Positions 1 through 7,500 of a DNA stretch of 13,802 bases are shown here, in pieces (position 1 is the first letter of the stretch; every line of letters begins with the position of its first letter). The DNA is from an uncultured Clostridia bacterium. Lineage in GTDB: Bacteria; Bacillota; Clostridia; Christensenellales; Aristaeellaceae. The notes under the pieces were generated by a model that ran no database searches, was not told the origin of the DNA, and saw only the letters and a list, made by a program, of their open reading frames with translations. The DNA is taken from assembly GCA_946615495.1 (NCBI GenBank), contig CAMOHY010000032.1, positions 1 to 13,802 on the forward strand. The letters run 5' to 3'. Made by a program: the position numbers and the translations under genes.

Positions 1-55
1 CTTCCCGTCATGTTTTTTGTGCGCTTTTTTGTTTGCGAGACAGCCCCAATAATCC

Positions 56-80
56 GCAGGACCGGCTTTGCCGGTCCTGG
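56..80. repeat. REP-like palindrome, copy 1
   Basis: Core GGACCGGCTTTGCCGGTCC forms a 10-bp stem (57-66 with 70-79) closed by a TTT loop. It shares 25 identical bases with copy 3 and, extended leftward, a 31-base stretch (47-77) with one mismatch to copy 2. Confidence 0.85.
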
Positions 81-136
81 CAAACTGTCGACAAACCTCC
101 AGGAAAGTATGAAAGGGCAGTAGCCCTTTCATCAAC

Positions 137-163
137 AATCCGCAGGACCGGCTTTGCCGGTCC
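137..163. repeat. REP-like palindrome, copy 2
   Basis: Same core as copy 1, identical over 27 bases including the left flank AATCCGCA. The stem here is 8 bp (145-152 with 156-163), because the right flank changes to GAGG straight after the core. Orientation is the same as the other two copies. Confidence 0.85.
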
Positions 164-190
164 GAGGAGCAACAGAATGTTGCTTCCGCT

Positions 191-262
191 ATCAATTTGC
201 GGCCGTAAAATGAGCATTTCCAGGCTGAATTGCCTGGAAATGCCATTTTACAGCAAATTGAT
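191..262. other. Long imperfect hairpin (about 30 paired bases)
   Basis: The arms ATCAATTTGC (191-200) and GCAAATTGAT (253-262) form an outer 10-bp stem. After a small internal loop (GGCC against A), an 8-bp stem (205-212 with 244-251), a single bulged A (213) and a perfect 12-bp stem (214-225 with 232-243) close a six-base loop TGAATT. This is far longer than a terminator stem. It has no flanking T-run and no coding potential. It could be a core element of a structured RNA or a fossil of a palindromic insertion. Confidence 0.8.
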
Positions 263-325
263 GTTTCCATCGAAAGACTGCTTGCAGGCTTTCGATGGCA
301 GAGCATCGACTTTGTCGATGCTCTA

Positions 326-350
326 GCAGGACCGGCTTTGCCGGTCCTGG
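326..350. repeat. REP-like palindrome, copy 3
   Basis: 25 bases identical to copy 1, including the right flank TGG but without its left flank AATCC. A 10-bp stem (327-336 with 340-349) closes a TTT loop. It immediately follows the perfect 11-bp hairpin at 300-324, which uses an unrelated stem but the same TTT loop. Confidence 0.85.
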
Positions 351-406
351 GACTCAGCTTGCAGCCTTTCCCCAACTTTTTTCAATATGCCGCTTGGTTT
401 TCCCTA

Positions 407-1654
407 TTACCGCCGGACCAGCCACACCGCCGCGTCGTGCGGAGGAAGGAGCGCGCTCAGGGAAGCGCCATGGGCTTCTTTCCCGGTCCACAATTCTTCC
501 GCGGGCCCGGCAAAGCCCTCCAGCGCTTCCGAAGGGAACGCCACTTGCTTTTCTTCGTCGGAAAGGTTGAACGCCGCGGCGTAGCAGCCCGCGCCGTCCT
601 TCCGGGGCGCCAGCCACAGGCTGCATTCCTCCGTGGTGCGCACCGGATGGGCGCACCAGGCTTCCTTTTCAATGGCCAGCAGGGGGCCGTTGGTGAGCAG
701 CTTCAAGGTAAATTCATCGTTCTTGGGCAGGTCGCCGCCAATCATGAGCGGGGAGCGCAGCATGCACCACAGCGTCATCATGGTGCGCTGCTCGGCCTGG
801 GTGAAATGGGTCCAATCCGGCTTGCCGTAGCACTGGCGCAGGGCGCCCACAGGCAGCATATCCGCATCCGGCCAATGGCCTGGGCCCGCATGGACGCACC
901 ATTTTTCCGCCCGTTCAAACATGCCCTTGAGCAGCCGCCATTCATCCCAGAAATCATCGGTGATGCGCCACAGATTGGCGTATTTTTTCAAATGCTCCGC
1001 CTGCTCCAGGGGCGCGGGTCCGGGCGAAAGGCTGAGCACGATTTCCCGCCCGCAGGAGCGGCAGGCCTGGGAAATCAATTCAATTTCCCGCTTGCAGTGG
1101 GGATATTCCCGCGCGATATCATCGCACTTTACATAGTCCACGCCCCAGGAGGCGTACAAACGGAAAATGCTGTCGTAGTACGCCTGGGCGGCGGCCAGGT
1201 CCGTTTTCAGGCCGTACATATCCGGGTTCCAGGCGCAGACGGAATTGGGGTTGGCCGCCTGGTCGCACCGGTAATCGCTGCCCCAAATGGGCAGGCGGCG
1301 GTGGGCCGCCATCCGGGGCAGGCCGCGCATGATGTGAATGCCGAATTTCAGCCCCAGCGAATGCACGTAATCCGCCAGCGGAGCAAATCCCTTGCCGCCG
1401 GCGGCGCTGGGAAAGCGGTTTTCCGCCGGGGTCAGGCGGCCAAAGCCGTCCATGACGAGGTCGGAAAACGCTTCATATTCATGGGTTTGGGCCGTGGGCT
1501 GGTACCACTGAATATCCACCACCACATATTCCCAGCCGTATTCCTTCAAATATTGGGCCATATAGTCCGCGTTCCTGCGCACGGTGTCCTCCGTCACCGC
1601 GGCGCCGTAGCAATCCCAGCTGTTCCAGCCCATGGGCGGGTATTGAGCGATCAT
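407..1654 (-). CDS. GH27 family glycosidase (alpha-galactosidase or beta-L-arabinopyranosidase type)
   Basis: Protein of 415 aa that starts straight into the family-27 (beta/alpha)8 barrel with MGWNSWDCYG (residues 8-17) and has no signal peptide, so it is predicted cytoplasmic. The retaining nucleophile is expected at D178 in YVKCDD, and the acid/base at D234, five residues after W229 in WRITDD, the same spacing as the human alpha-galactosidase A catalytic Asp. A C-terminal beta-sandwich region follows from about residue 325. In canonical alpha-galactosidases an Asp-Asp pair (IDDCW) contacts the galactose O4/O6; here the segment reads VDIQW (46-50), so the second Asp is Ile48. The substrate may therefore be a galactose-like sugar such as L-arabinopyranose; that is inference. 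Last gene of the three-gene operon: its ATG overlaps the stop of the preceding gene (ATGA) and follows a strong GGAGGAG ribosome site. Family assignment is firm; the exact substrate is not. Confidence 0.9.
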   Translation of the reverse strand: MIAQYPPMGWNSWDCYGAAVTEDTVRRNADYMAQYLKEYGWEYVVVDIQWYQPTAQTHEYEAFSDLVMDGFGRLTPAENRFPSAAGGKGFAPLADYVHSLGLKFGIHIMRGLPRMAAHRRLPIWGSDYRCDQAANPNSVCAWNPDMYGLKTDLAAAQAYYDSIFRLYASWGVDYVKCDDIAREYPHCKREIELISQACRSCGREIVLSLSPGPAPLEQAEHLKKYANLWRITDDFWDEWRLLKGMFERAEKWCVHAGPGHWPDADMLPVGALRQCYGKPDWTHFTQAEQRTMMTLWCMLRSPLMIGGDLPKNDEFTLKLLTNGPLLAIEKEAWCAHPVRTTEECSLWLAPRKDGAGCYAAAFNLSDEEKQVAFPSEALEGFAGPAEELWTGKEAHGASLSALLPPHDAAVWLVRR

Positions 1655-3738
1655 GTTTCTTCTCCTCCTTCAATTGGGCGCAGGCCGTAGGGAACGGGCC
1701 TGCCGTATTGGTTGGCCCTGCTGCCGGTCACGCGCAGGGTCAGGGTGTTTTGCTCCTCCGCGAGCACCCCCTTGGGAATCAGGAAGGTGTGGGCGTTCCA
1801 GAAGGATACGCCCAGGAAGCGGCCGTTTGCGTACAATTCCGCCATTTCCTCGGCGTGCACGGTCAGCTCCGCGTCCTCCCGCTGGCGGGGCACCTGGGCC
1901 GCATAGGTCTTTTGGGCGCGCCGCCCATCCTGGCTTTGCAGGGTAAAATCCGCCTGCAGGGAGGCCGGCTTTTCCTTCCGGGGCAGCCGCGCCCACTCCC
2001 GCTCCTCTTCGCAGGAAAACAACAGCAGGCTTTCCCGCCGGTTCAGCTTTAGCCGCTCTCCCGCCTCCCAGCGGAATGCCCGGCCCCGCCAAAGGTCATA
2101 CTGCCCCAGCGGCCCGCTCCACGGCAGGGACAATTCGCATTGGATGGCCGCCTCGCCCTCATTGACCAGCAGCCAGCATTCCCGCCCGTCCTTTTTAAAC
2201 CGGGCGCAGCGCAAAAGCGGCTGGGGCGGCGCGCACAGGCAGTCCGGCGCGGCGTTTTCCAGGCCGTGGGGAACAAGCGGAAACGCGTCCGCCTCCCCCA
2301 CCACGGCTTTATACACTTTCTCCCGGCATATCAGCCTTCCATCCGCTTCCCGGCATTCCGGCCACACGCTTTCGGGCAGATACTGGAAGCCCCGCTGGCT
2401 TTCAAACAGGGGCCGAACCCGCTCCGGGTGCATCTGGCGGTTGCGGCAGGGCACGGCAATTTCCGCGCGGAGCACGGCGTCCGTCATGAGATAGGACAGC
2501 CGGGCCATATAATCCGCCCACAGCCGGTAATGGGGCCACCACAGGCTGCCGGGACCCACATCCGGAGGCCGCTCCTGGCAGCGACGGCCCCGCAGGCTGT
2601 AATAGAAGGCATGGGGAATGAACAGGTTCACGCCCCGCACGGCCAAATAATCGATGTACCATTTCATGTCGCCGCCGGTAAAATACCAGGGGTTGCCCTG
2701 GCGGTTGCAGGCGCCGAAGCACTCGCTGCTGTTCCGCCGCCTGCCCATGAGCCGGGCGGCGTCGGCGGAGCATTTGGCCATCACGCTGTCCATGCCTTGG
2801 GTGCCGCCGCCCTCCGGGGATACCCAGCGGAATACCAAATCCTGCCCCGGTACGTGGAAATAGCGCTGCGCCTCTATATCGTCGCTTTGGTGGGGATGGC
2901 CCATGAGGGCGATGCCGTGGCTTTCGCACCAGCGGGACAGGGCGGCGTAGTACACCTGGCCCTCCCGCTCCAGAATCAGGCGGTGATAAAGCCGGGTATC
3001 CCCGTTTTCCTCCCCGGAAAACAGCGCCGCAAGGCCGGAAAGGCTGCCGCCCGCCGCGGTAAACACCGCGTCAAAATCCTTGGTCCAGGGGAAAAGGCCC
3101 TGGGTGTTCCGGCCCAGGATGCTGGGCTCATCCGTAAAAAACCCGATGACTGTGCTGCCGAACCAGGGCCCAAATTCCCGAAAGTAAGCCTCGTGGGTGA
3201 GGGAAATGAACCGCTCCACCGCCTGGGGATTCAGGATATCGGCGCTTCGGGGCGCGCGGGCTTCCCCATCGTCCTCCCCGAAATGCACGCCCCGGATGGT
3301 GCCGCCGCTGAACCGTTCCACCAGGAAGCCCCCGGCGGCCTGGCACAGCACCCGGTCCCCCGCCGCGGGGGAAGGCGTCAGGCCCAGGCCCCGGCTGGCC
3401 AGGGACGGATTCTCCTCCACGATTTTTCCGCCCGCGGAGCCGGAAGGGTACATGCCCTCGTCGTACAGCACCACCCGCATGCCTATCTCCGCCGCCGTTT
3501 CAATGGCCGTGCGCAGATAGGAAAAGAACAGCGGGGACAAATAGCCGATCCTTTCGTCAAGGCCCATGCGGGGATGCAGCACCACGCCCCAGACCCCATG
3601 GGCCGCAAAGTCCCTGAGCTGACGGCGGATTTCCTCATGGTCCAATTCATCGTTTAAAAACCAAAAGGGGATGGGCGAATATTCCCGCGGCGGCGCGTCC
3701 AGCAGGCGCAGGAAATCCTTTCTGTTTTCTTCCTCCAT
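1651..3738 (-). CDS. GH106-like glycoside hydrolase (putative alpha-L-rhamnosidase)
   Basis: Protein of 695 aa without a signal peptide. The N-terminal half resembles the catalytic barrel of the GH106 / rhamnosidase-like group: PFWFLNDEL with a following GVVLHPRMGL (about 24-60), YDEGMYPSG (92-100), GFFTDEP (199-205), SSECFGACNRQG (337-348) and GVNLFIPHAFYYS (369-381). E204 and E339 are candidate catalytic acids by position in these motifs; this is inference. The C-terminal 70 residues (ELYANGRFLG, later NTLTLRVTG and NQYGRP) are a GH2-type sugar-binding jelly-roll. It is shorter than many GH106 enzymes, which often exceed 900 aa. The ATG overlaps the previous gene's TAA by one base (TAATG), with GGGGGATGA just upstream, so translation is probably coupled. 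With the GH27 enzyme downstream it would trim imported plant or host oligosaccharides. Family call good, rhamnose specificity unproven. Confidence 0.8.
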   Translation of the reverse strand: MEEENRKDFLRLLDAPPREYSPIPFWFLNDELDHEEIRRQLRDFAAHGVWGVVLHPRMGLDERIGYLSPLFFSYLRTAIETAAEIGMRVVLYDEGMYPSGSAGGKIVEENPSLASRGLGLTPSPAAGDRVLCQAAGGFLVERFSGGTIRGVHFGEDDGEARAPRSADILNPQAVERFISLTHEAYFREFGPWFGSTVIGFFTDEPSILGRNTQGLFPWTKDFDAVFTAAGGSLSGLAALFSGEENGDTRLYHRLILEREGQVYYAALSRWCESHGIALMGHPHQSDDIEAQRYFHVPGQDLVFRWVSPEGGGTQGMDSVMAKCSADAARLMGRRRNSSECFGACNRQGNPWYFTGGDMKWYIDYLAVRGVNLFIPHAFYYSLRGRRCQERPPDVGPGSLWWPHYRLWADYMARLSYLMTDAVLRAEIAVPCRNRQMHPERVRPLFESQRGFQYLPESVWPECREADGRLICREKVYKAVVGEADAFPLVPHGLENAAPDCLCAPPQPLLRCARFKKDGRECWLLVNEGEAAIQCELSLPWSGPLGQYDLWRGRAFRWEAGERLKLNRRESLLLFSCEEEREWARLPRKEKPASLQADFTLQSQDGRRAQKTYAAQVPRQREDAELTVHAEEMAELYANGRFLGVSFWNAHTFLIPKGVLAEEQNTLTLRVTGSRANQYGRPVPYGLRPIEGGEET

Positions 3739-4415
3739 TACGCTTCATCCCCCTGGCCCACGGCAAACAAAGCCGGCAGGAGCAGAAAATTCTGCCCTTC
3801 GCTGCCCGGCAGGCGGATAAAATGGTCCTCCGGCACGGCGTCCAGCCAGCCCTGAATGGCCTGGGATTCCCCCGCCTGGGTGCGGCGGATATTCACACAG
3901 GAGCGGGGCTCCTCAAAATAGCTGAACAGCACATCCTCATGCAGGGCGATGGACATATATTTGTCTCCCCGCAGCAGCCCTTCCCGCACGATGGCAAAGT
4001 GGTGATACACGTATTCAAACATGTTTTCCTGCTTTAAATACGCGATGCGGCCCCGCCTGCGCAGGGGCTTGGGGTCGCGCCGCCAATCCAGCTCGTCCCT
4101 GGGTTCGCAGTGCCAATAAATATGGTACATCCTGGCCCAATCGCACATTTGCTCTTTCTGGGGCCAGGGCGTCAGCGCAGGGTGCAGCGGACCCATGAAG
4201 CATTCCGGCGGCAATTCCTCCCCTAAAGCTTCATAGTACAAAAACAGCTGGCGGCCATAGAAATACAGCGCCGCGGTCATTAATTTTCCCTCTCGGATCA
4301 GCGCCCGCGCCTTTTCCCGGCAGGCGTCCGCCAGGGCCAGGATTTGTTCGTTTCCCTCCGGCGGGCTGGAAAGCAGCGCCCGGTCATGGCAGCGGTATAC
4401 GGGCCGTGGGGTCAT
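3738..4415 (-). CDS. Uncharacterised protein, first gene of the glycosidase operon
   Basis: I do not recognise this 225-aa protein. It has no signal peptide or membrane segment, so it is predicted soluble and cytoplasmic. The first third is helical (EQILALADACREKARALI, then TAALYFYGRQLFLYYEALG at 47-65). The middle is rich in aromatic residues and His/Trp (ARMYHIYWHCEPRDELDWRR), followed by an acidic-aromatic stretch (ALHEDVLFSYFEEPRSCVNIRR) and a C-terminal segment ending in LLLPALFAVGQ. No catalytic motif of a known family stands out. It is the promoter-proximal gene of an operon with two glycosidases, with a one-base overlap to the next gene, so it probably serves the same sugar pathway as an accessory enzyme, small-molecule binder or regulator. 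The start is set by AAAGGGGGA eight to nine bases upstream; another ATG seven bases further up is out of frame. Confidence 0.8.
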   Translation of the reverse strand: MTPRPVYRCHDRALLSSPPEGNEQILALADACREKARALIREGKLMTAALYFYGRQLFLYYEALGEELPPECFMGPLHPALTPWPQKEQMCDWARMYHIYWHCEPRDELDWRRDPKPLRRRGRIAYLKQENMFEYVYHHFAIVREGLLRGDKYMSIALHEDVLFSYFEEPRSCVNIRRTQAGESQAIQGWLDAVPEDHFIRLPGSEGQNFLLLPALFAVGQGDEA

Positions 4416-4453
4416 GGCCCATTCCCCCTTTCGACAGCGATTGGTCCTTTGTC

Positions 4454-4482
4454 ATTGTAATCCATCCCCCGTCCAAAAACAA
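4454..4482 (-). promoter_or_regulatory. Sigma-A type promoter of the glycosidase operon
   Basis: On the minus strand TTGTTT (4482-4477) and TACAAT (4459-4454) are separated by exactly 17 bases, about 39 bases before the first ATG of the operon. No operator-like inverted repeat or cre-like site is obvious beside it. Confidence 0.55.
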
Positions 4483-4590
4483 GCCAAAAAAGAAGCGGGC
4501 AGGCAAAAGCAGGAAAAAAGCCGCCCCGCGTCAAATTAAAAATGAATTACGTTTTGTTCGTGCGCATAAACCGGTCAGGAGAGATCGCCT

Positions 4591-7500
4591 ATGAAAAAAA
4601 TGATTCTTTTATGTCTGCTGCTTCTTCTATCGCTCCCCTGCGGGGGCCATGGGGAGGAAAGCGGCCCCCAGCGGCTGACCCTGATGATTTATATGTGCGG
4701 CAGCAATTTGGAAAGCGTCTACGGCTCCGCCACGGACGATATTCAGGAAATGCTTTCTTCCCGCCTGGACCCGGACAGCACCCAGGTGTTCCTGATGACC
4801 GGCGGCAGCCGCGCCTGGGCGAACCCCCTGATTTCCGCCGCGGGCACCAGCATTTACAGCCTTTCCCCCAAGGCCCACGGCGGCGGACTGCGCCTGACGC
4901 TCCGGGAAAGCATGGACGCCCAAAGCATGGGCGACAGCGCCACCCTGGCCCGCTTCCTTGATTACTGCTACCGGCAAGGGGAAGGAGGCCGCTTTGCCCT
5001 GGTGCTGTGGGACCATGGCGGCGGGCCGGTGGCGGGCCTGTGCTGGGACGAAACCTTCGATATGGACCATTTGACCCTGGAGGAACTGGTTTCCGCCCTG
5101 GCCGCCTCCCCCTTTGCGGAGGAAAAGCTTTGCTGGATCGGCTTTGACGCCTGCCTGATGAGCTCGGTGGAGCTGGCCTCCGCCCTGGTTCCCTATGCCG
5201 GCTACATGATCGCCTCCCAGGAGACGGAGCCCGCCAAGGGCTGGGATTACGCTTTTCTTTCCGATCTCCACCGGGACGCGGACGGGGCGGACACGGGACG
5301 CCGCATCATCGACCAGTATTTTGACAGCCTGGGCAGCACGGGCGAAATCCTTACCATGGCCTGCGTGGACCTGGGCAAGATTCAAACGGTGACGGAGCAG
5401 ATGGACGCCTTTTTCCAGCCCATCGGCGATCAATTGAACACCGACGCTTTCGCCCGCCTGTCCGGACTGCGCATGGCCTCCACCAGCTTTGGCCGGGCCC
5501 TTCGCGGCCTGAGCACCGACAGCTACGACCTGGTGGACTTAAGCGACCTGATTTCCCATTACGGCGACGGCGCCACGCCCCTGTCCGCCGCCCTGGACGA
5601 AGCGGTGGTATACAGCCGCTCCAGCGAAGAGGGGGCCAACGGCCTGTCGGTTTATCATCCGTATCACAATAAGCTGCGCTATAAAGAAGCCTGGCGAGAA
5701 ATTTACCGCAAGCTGAATTTCAGCCCCGGCTATTCCCGGTACATGGACCGGTTCGGCGCGCTGCTCATTGGGGAAGCGCTGGCGGATTGGCGGGGCCTTG
5801 CCGCCCGCGACCTGGGCTTTGACGAAAACGGGACCCACACCTTTTCCCTGCAATTGACCCCGGAGCAGCAGGCGGAGTTTTCCACAGCCCAGCTCCTGGT
5901 GCTGGACGGCCTGGGCAGCTTTTCCGAGGGCGCCTACACCCCCGTATCCACAGAAACGGCCGTTATGGACGAAAACGGGCTGCTCACCGCCTCCTACCAG
6001 GGCCGCACCCTGTACGTGGTGGACGAGGACGGCGCTATCCTGAGCGGCCCGGTCAGCTTTTTGTTTACCGACGACGGCGCGTATTACGTAATTGAGGCGG
6101 AATACAAGGATTATTCCGGCCGCCTGGGCGGCAAGGACGACACCCTGGTGGCCTATTACTGCGAGCTGGATGAGGAAACGGGCGACCTGCGCATCGTACG
6201 CTATCGGGTGTATGACAATGTGTCGGGCACCTTTACCAACCGTATCGCCTTTACAGAGGAGGGGTTCACCAACCTGTTTTTCCATTCCTTCCTCCATACC
6301 CTGCCAGCGGACCGGGATCCTCTGCCCGGCTTCCACGAATGGGAAAGCTTTCCGGGCTACTACGCCAGGGGCATCAAGCTGCCCAGCCGCTGGCATCTCC
6401 ATATGTTCAGCCAGAAAACCCCGGCGGATCTGTACGCCGCCTTCCAGGTGACGGATTTGCAGCAAAACGTGTATTCCACCCCGCCCATCCGCATGGAAAA
6501 CCCCAAGGAAAGCGCCGTTTCCTTTGTCCCAAGCCTTCTGAACTTGGAAGAGGGCGCCCTGGGCCTGAGCGCCGTTCTCCAGCAGACAGAGGAGCAGCCC
6601 TGCCTGGCGCTTACGTTTACCCTTCAAAACACCACGGACAAGGAAATGATATTCCATGTCCCCTATCTGGTCCTCAACGGAAATAGAACGGTTGACGAAT
6701 CCATTCTGTTCACCCTGGCGCCGGGGACGGAGGAGAAACGCCAAGTCCTGCTTCAAAAAGAAATGCTCATGAATCTTGAGCGCATCAGCGCCATTGAGCT
6801 GACGGTGGAGGTTCACGAAAAGACCAATTATTCGGACCCCTACCGGTATTATCCCCTGCGCTTTGAAACGCCGGACTGCGATGTTTCCGCCTTCGCGCCC
6901 ACCGCCCCAGCGCCCATCGCCGAAGCGGAGGGAGACGGCTGCCACTGGCAGCTGCTGCGCTTTGCCCAGAACGCGGAGGGCGATTTCACCGGCCTGCTGC
7001 ACGTGCAAAACGGCACGGACCAGGCCGTGACGGAGGAGGTGCGGGCGTTTATCAACGGCGTCCGCGCCAGTAAAAACTACACGAACCTGACCTTGCACCT
7101 GGCGCCGTTTACCGACGCTTATTTCCTCTTTACCGCCGAAAACCAGAAGGCGCTGAGCGTATACGACCTGAACGTGGGCAACTATAACAAGCTGTACCTA
7201 ATGAATATGGACCGGGCTGTGGAGCGGAGCGGCTTCACCGCTGTGGACCGGGTGGATTTGTACCTGGGCCTGCTCGACTGGAAAGCCGAGCCCGCCTGCC
7301 AGGTGAGCTTCTCCCTTTCCCCGCCGCTGCCCTTGGCCGCATCCGGCCTGGAGGAGCCCTTCCTGGCTCCGCTGCTGCAGGGGCAGGTGTCCGCTTCCTT
7401 GGAGGGCGTTTTCCTGGCCAACGACGGCGCGGCCCTGGCCCTGCACCTGCGCAACGATTCGGACGGTTACGTGCTGCTGGAAATGATCCGCCGCCAGATG

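Larger units (their letters stand above)
31..350. repeat. Gene-free array of consecutive hairpins
   Basis: This 320-base stretch contains no credible gene and is almost entirely self-complementary. In order I see: an outer stem GTTTG/GACAG (31-35, 39-43) with CTGTC/CAAAC (85-89, 92-96) enclosing REP-like copy 1; a 10-bp stem with a 4-base loop at 109-132; REP-like copy 2 at 143-164; an 8-bp stem with a 5-base loop at 166-186 that needs one G.T pair (167/185) on the plus strand; a very long hairpin at 191-262; a 10-bp stem at 267-298; a perfect 11-bp stem with TTT loop at 300-324; and REP-like copy 3 at 327-349. None is followed directly by a T-run, so these are not ordinary intrinsic terminators. 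The array lies downstream of the minus-strand GH27 gene, so it could be a 3' untranslated structure, an independent RNA, or a composite of mobile palindromic repeats. The single G.T wobble weakly favours a plus-strand transcript. Structure is read directly; function is unknown. Confidence 0.8.

Noticed and set aside
8..326. Small open frames on both strands in the hairpin array
   Set aside because: They translate palindromic DNA (residues mirror the repeat, no ribosome site); they are by-products of the hairpins.
56..350. CRISPR array
   Set aside because: Only three repeat copies, at unequal distances (86 and 184 bases), with hairpins rather than unique spacers between them and no cas genes.
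230..1690. 486-codon plus-strand open frame covering the hairpins and the GH27 gene
   Set aside because: It is antisense to a clear GH27 gene with catalytic motifs; its product is rich in Gly, Ala, His and Pro with no domain, as expected from GC-rich codon shadows.
2140..3657. 505-codon plus-strand open frame
   Set aside because: Antisense of the GH106-like gene, low-complexity composition, no ribosome site.
4495..4529. Minus-strand terminator-like hairpin upstream of the protease gene
   Set aside because: GCGGG..GGC pairing has a 2x2 internal loop and a 15-base loop; the T-rich tract that follows is probably part of the operon promoter region. Too weak to list.
4607..4641. Lipoprotein signal in the C11 peptidase
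   Set aside because: Cys17 is preceded by S-L-P, which is not a normal lipobox, so I call only a signal peptide.
5539..7098. 519-codon minus-strand open frame
   Set aside because: Antisense shadow of the C11 peptidase C-terminal region; no recognisable domain.
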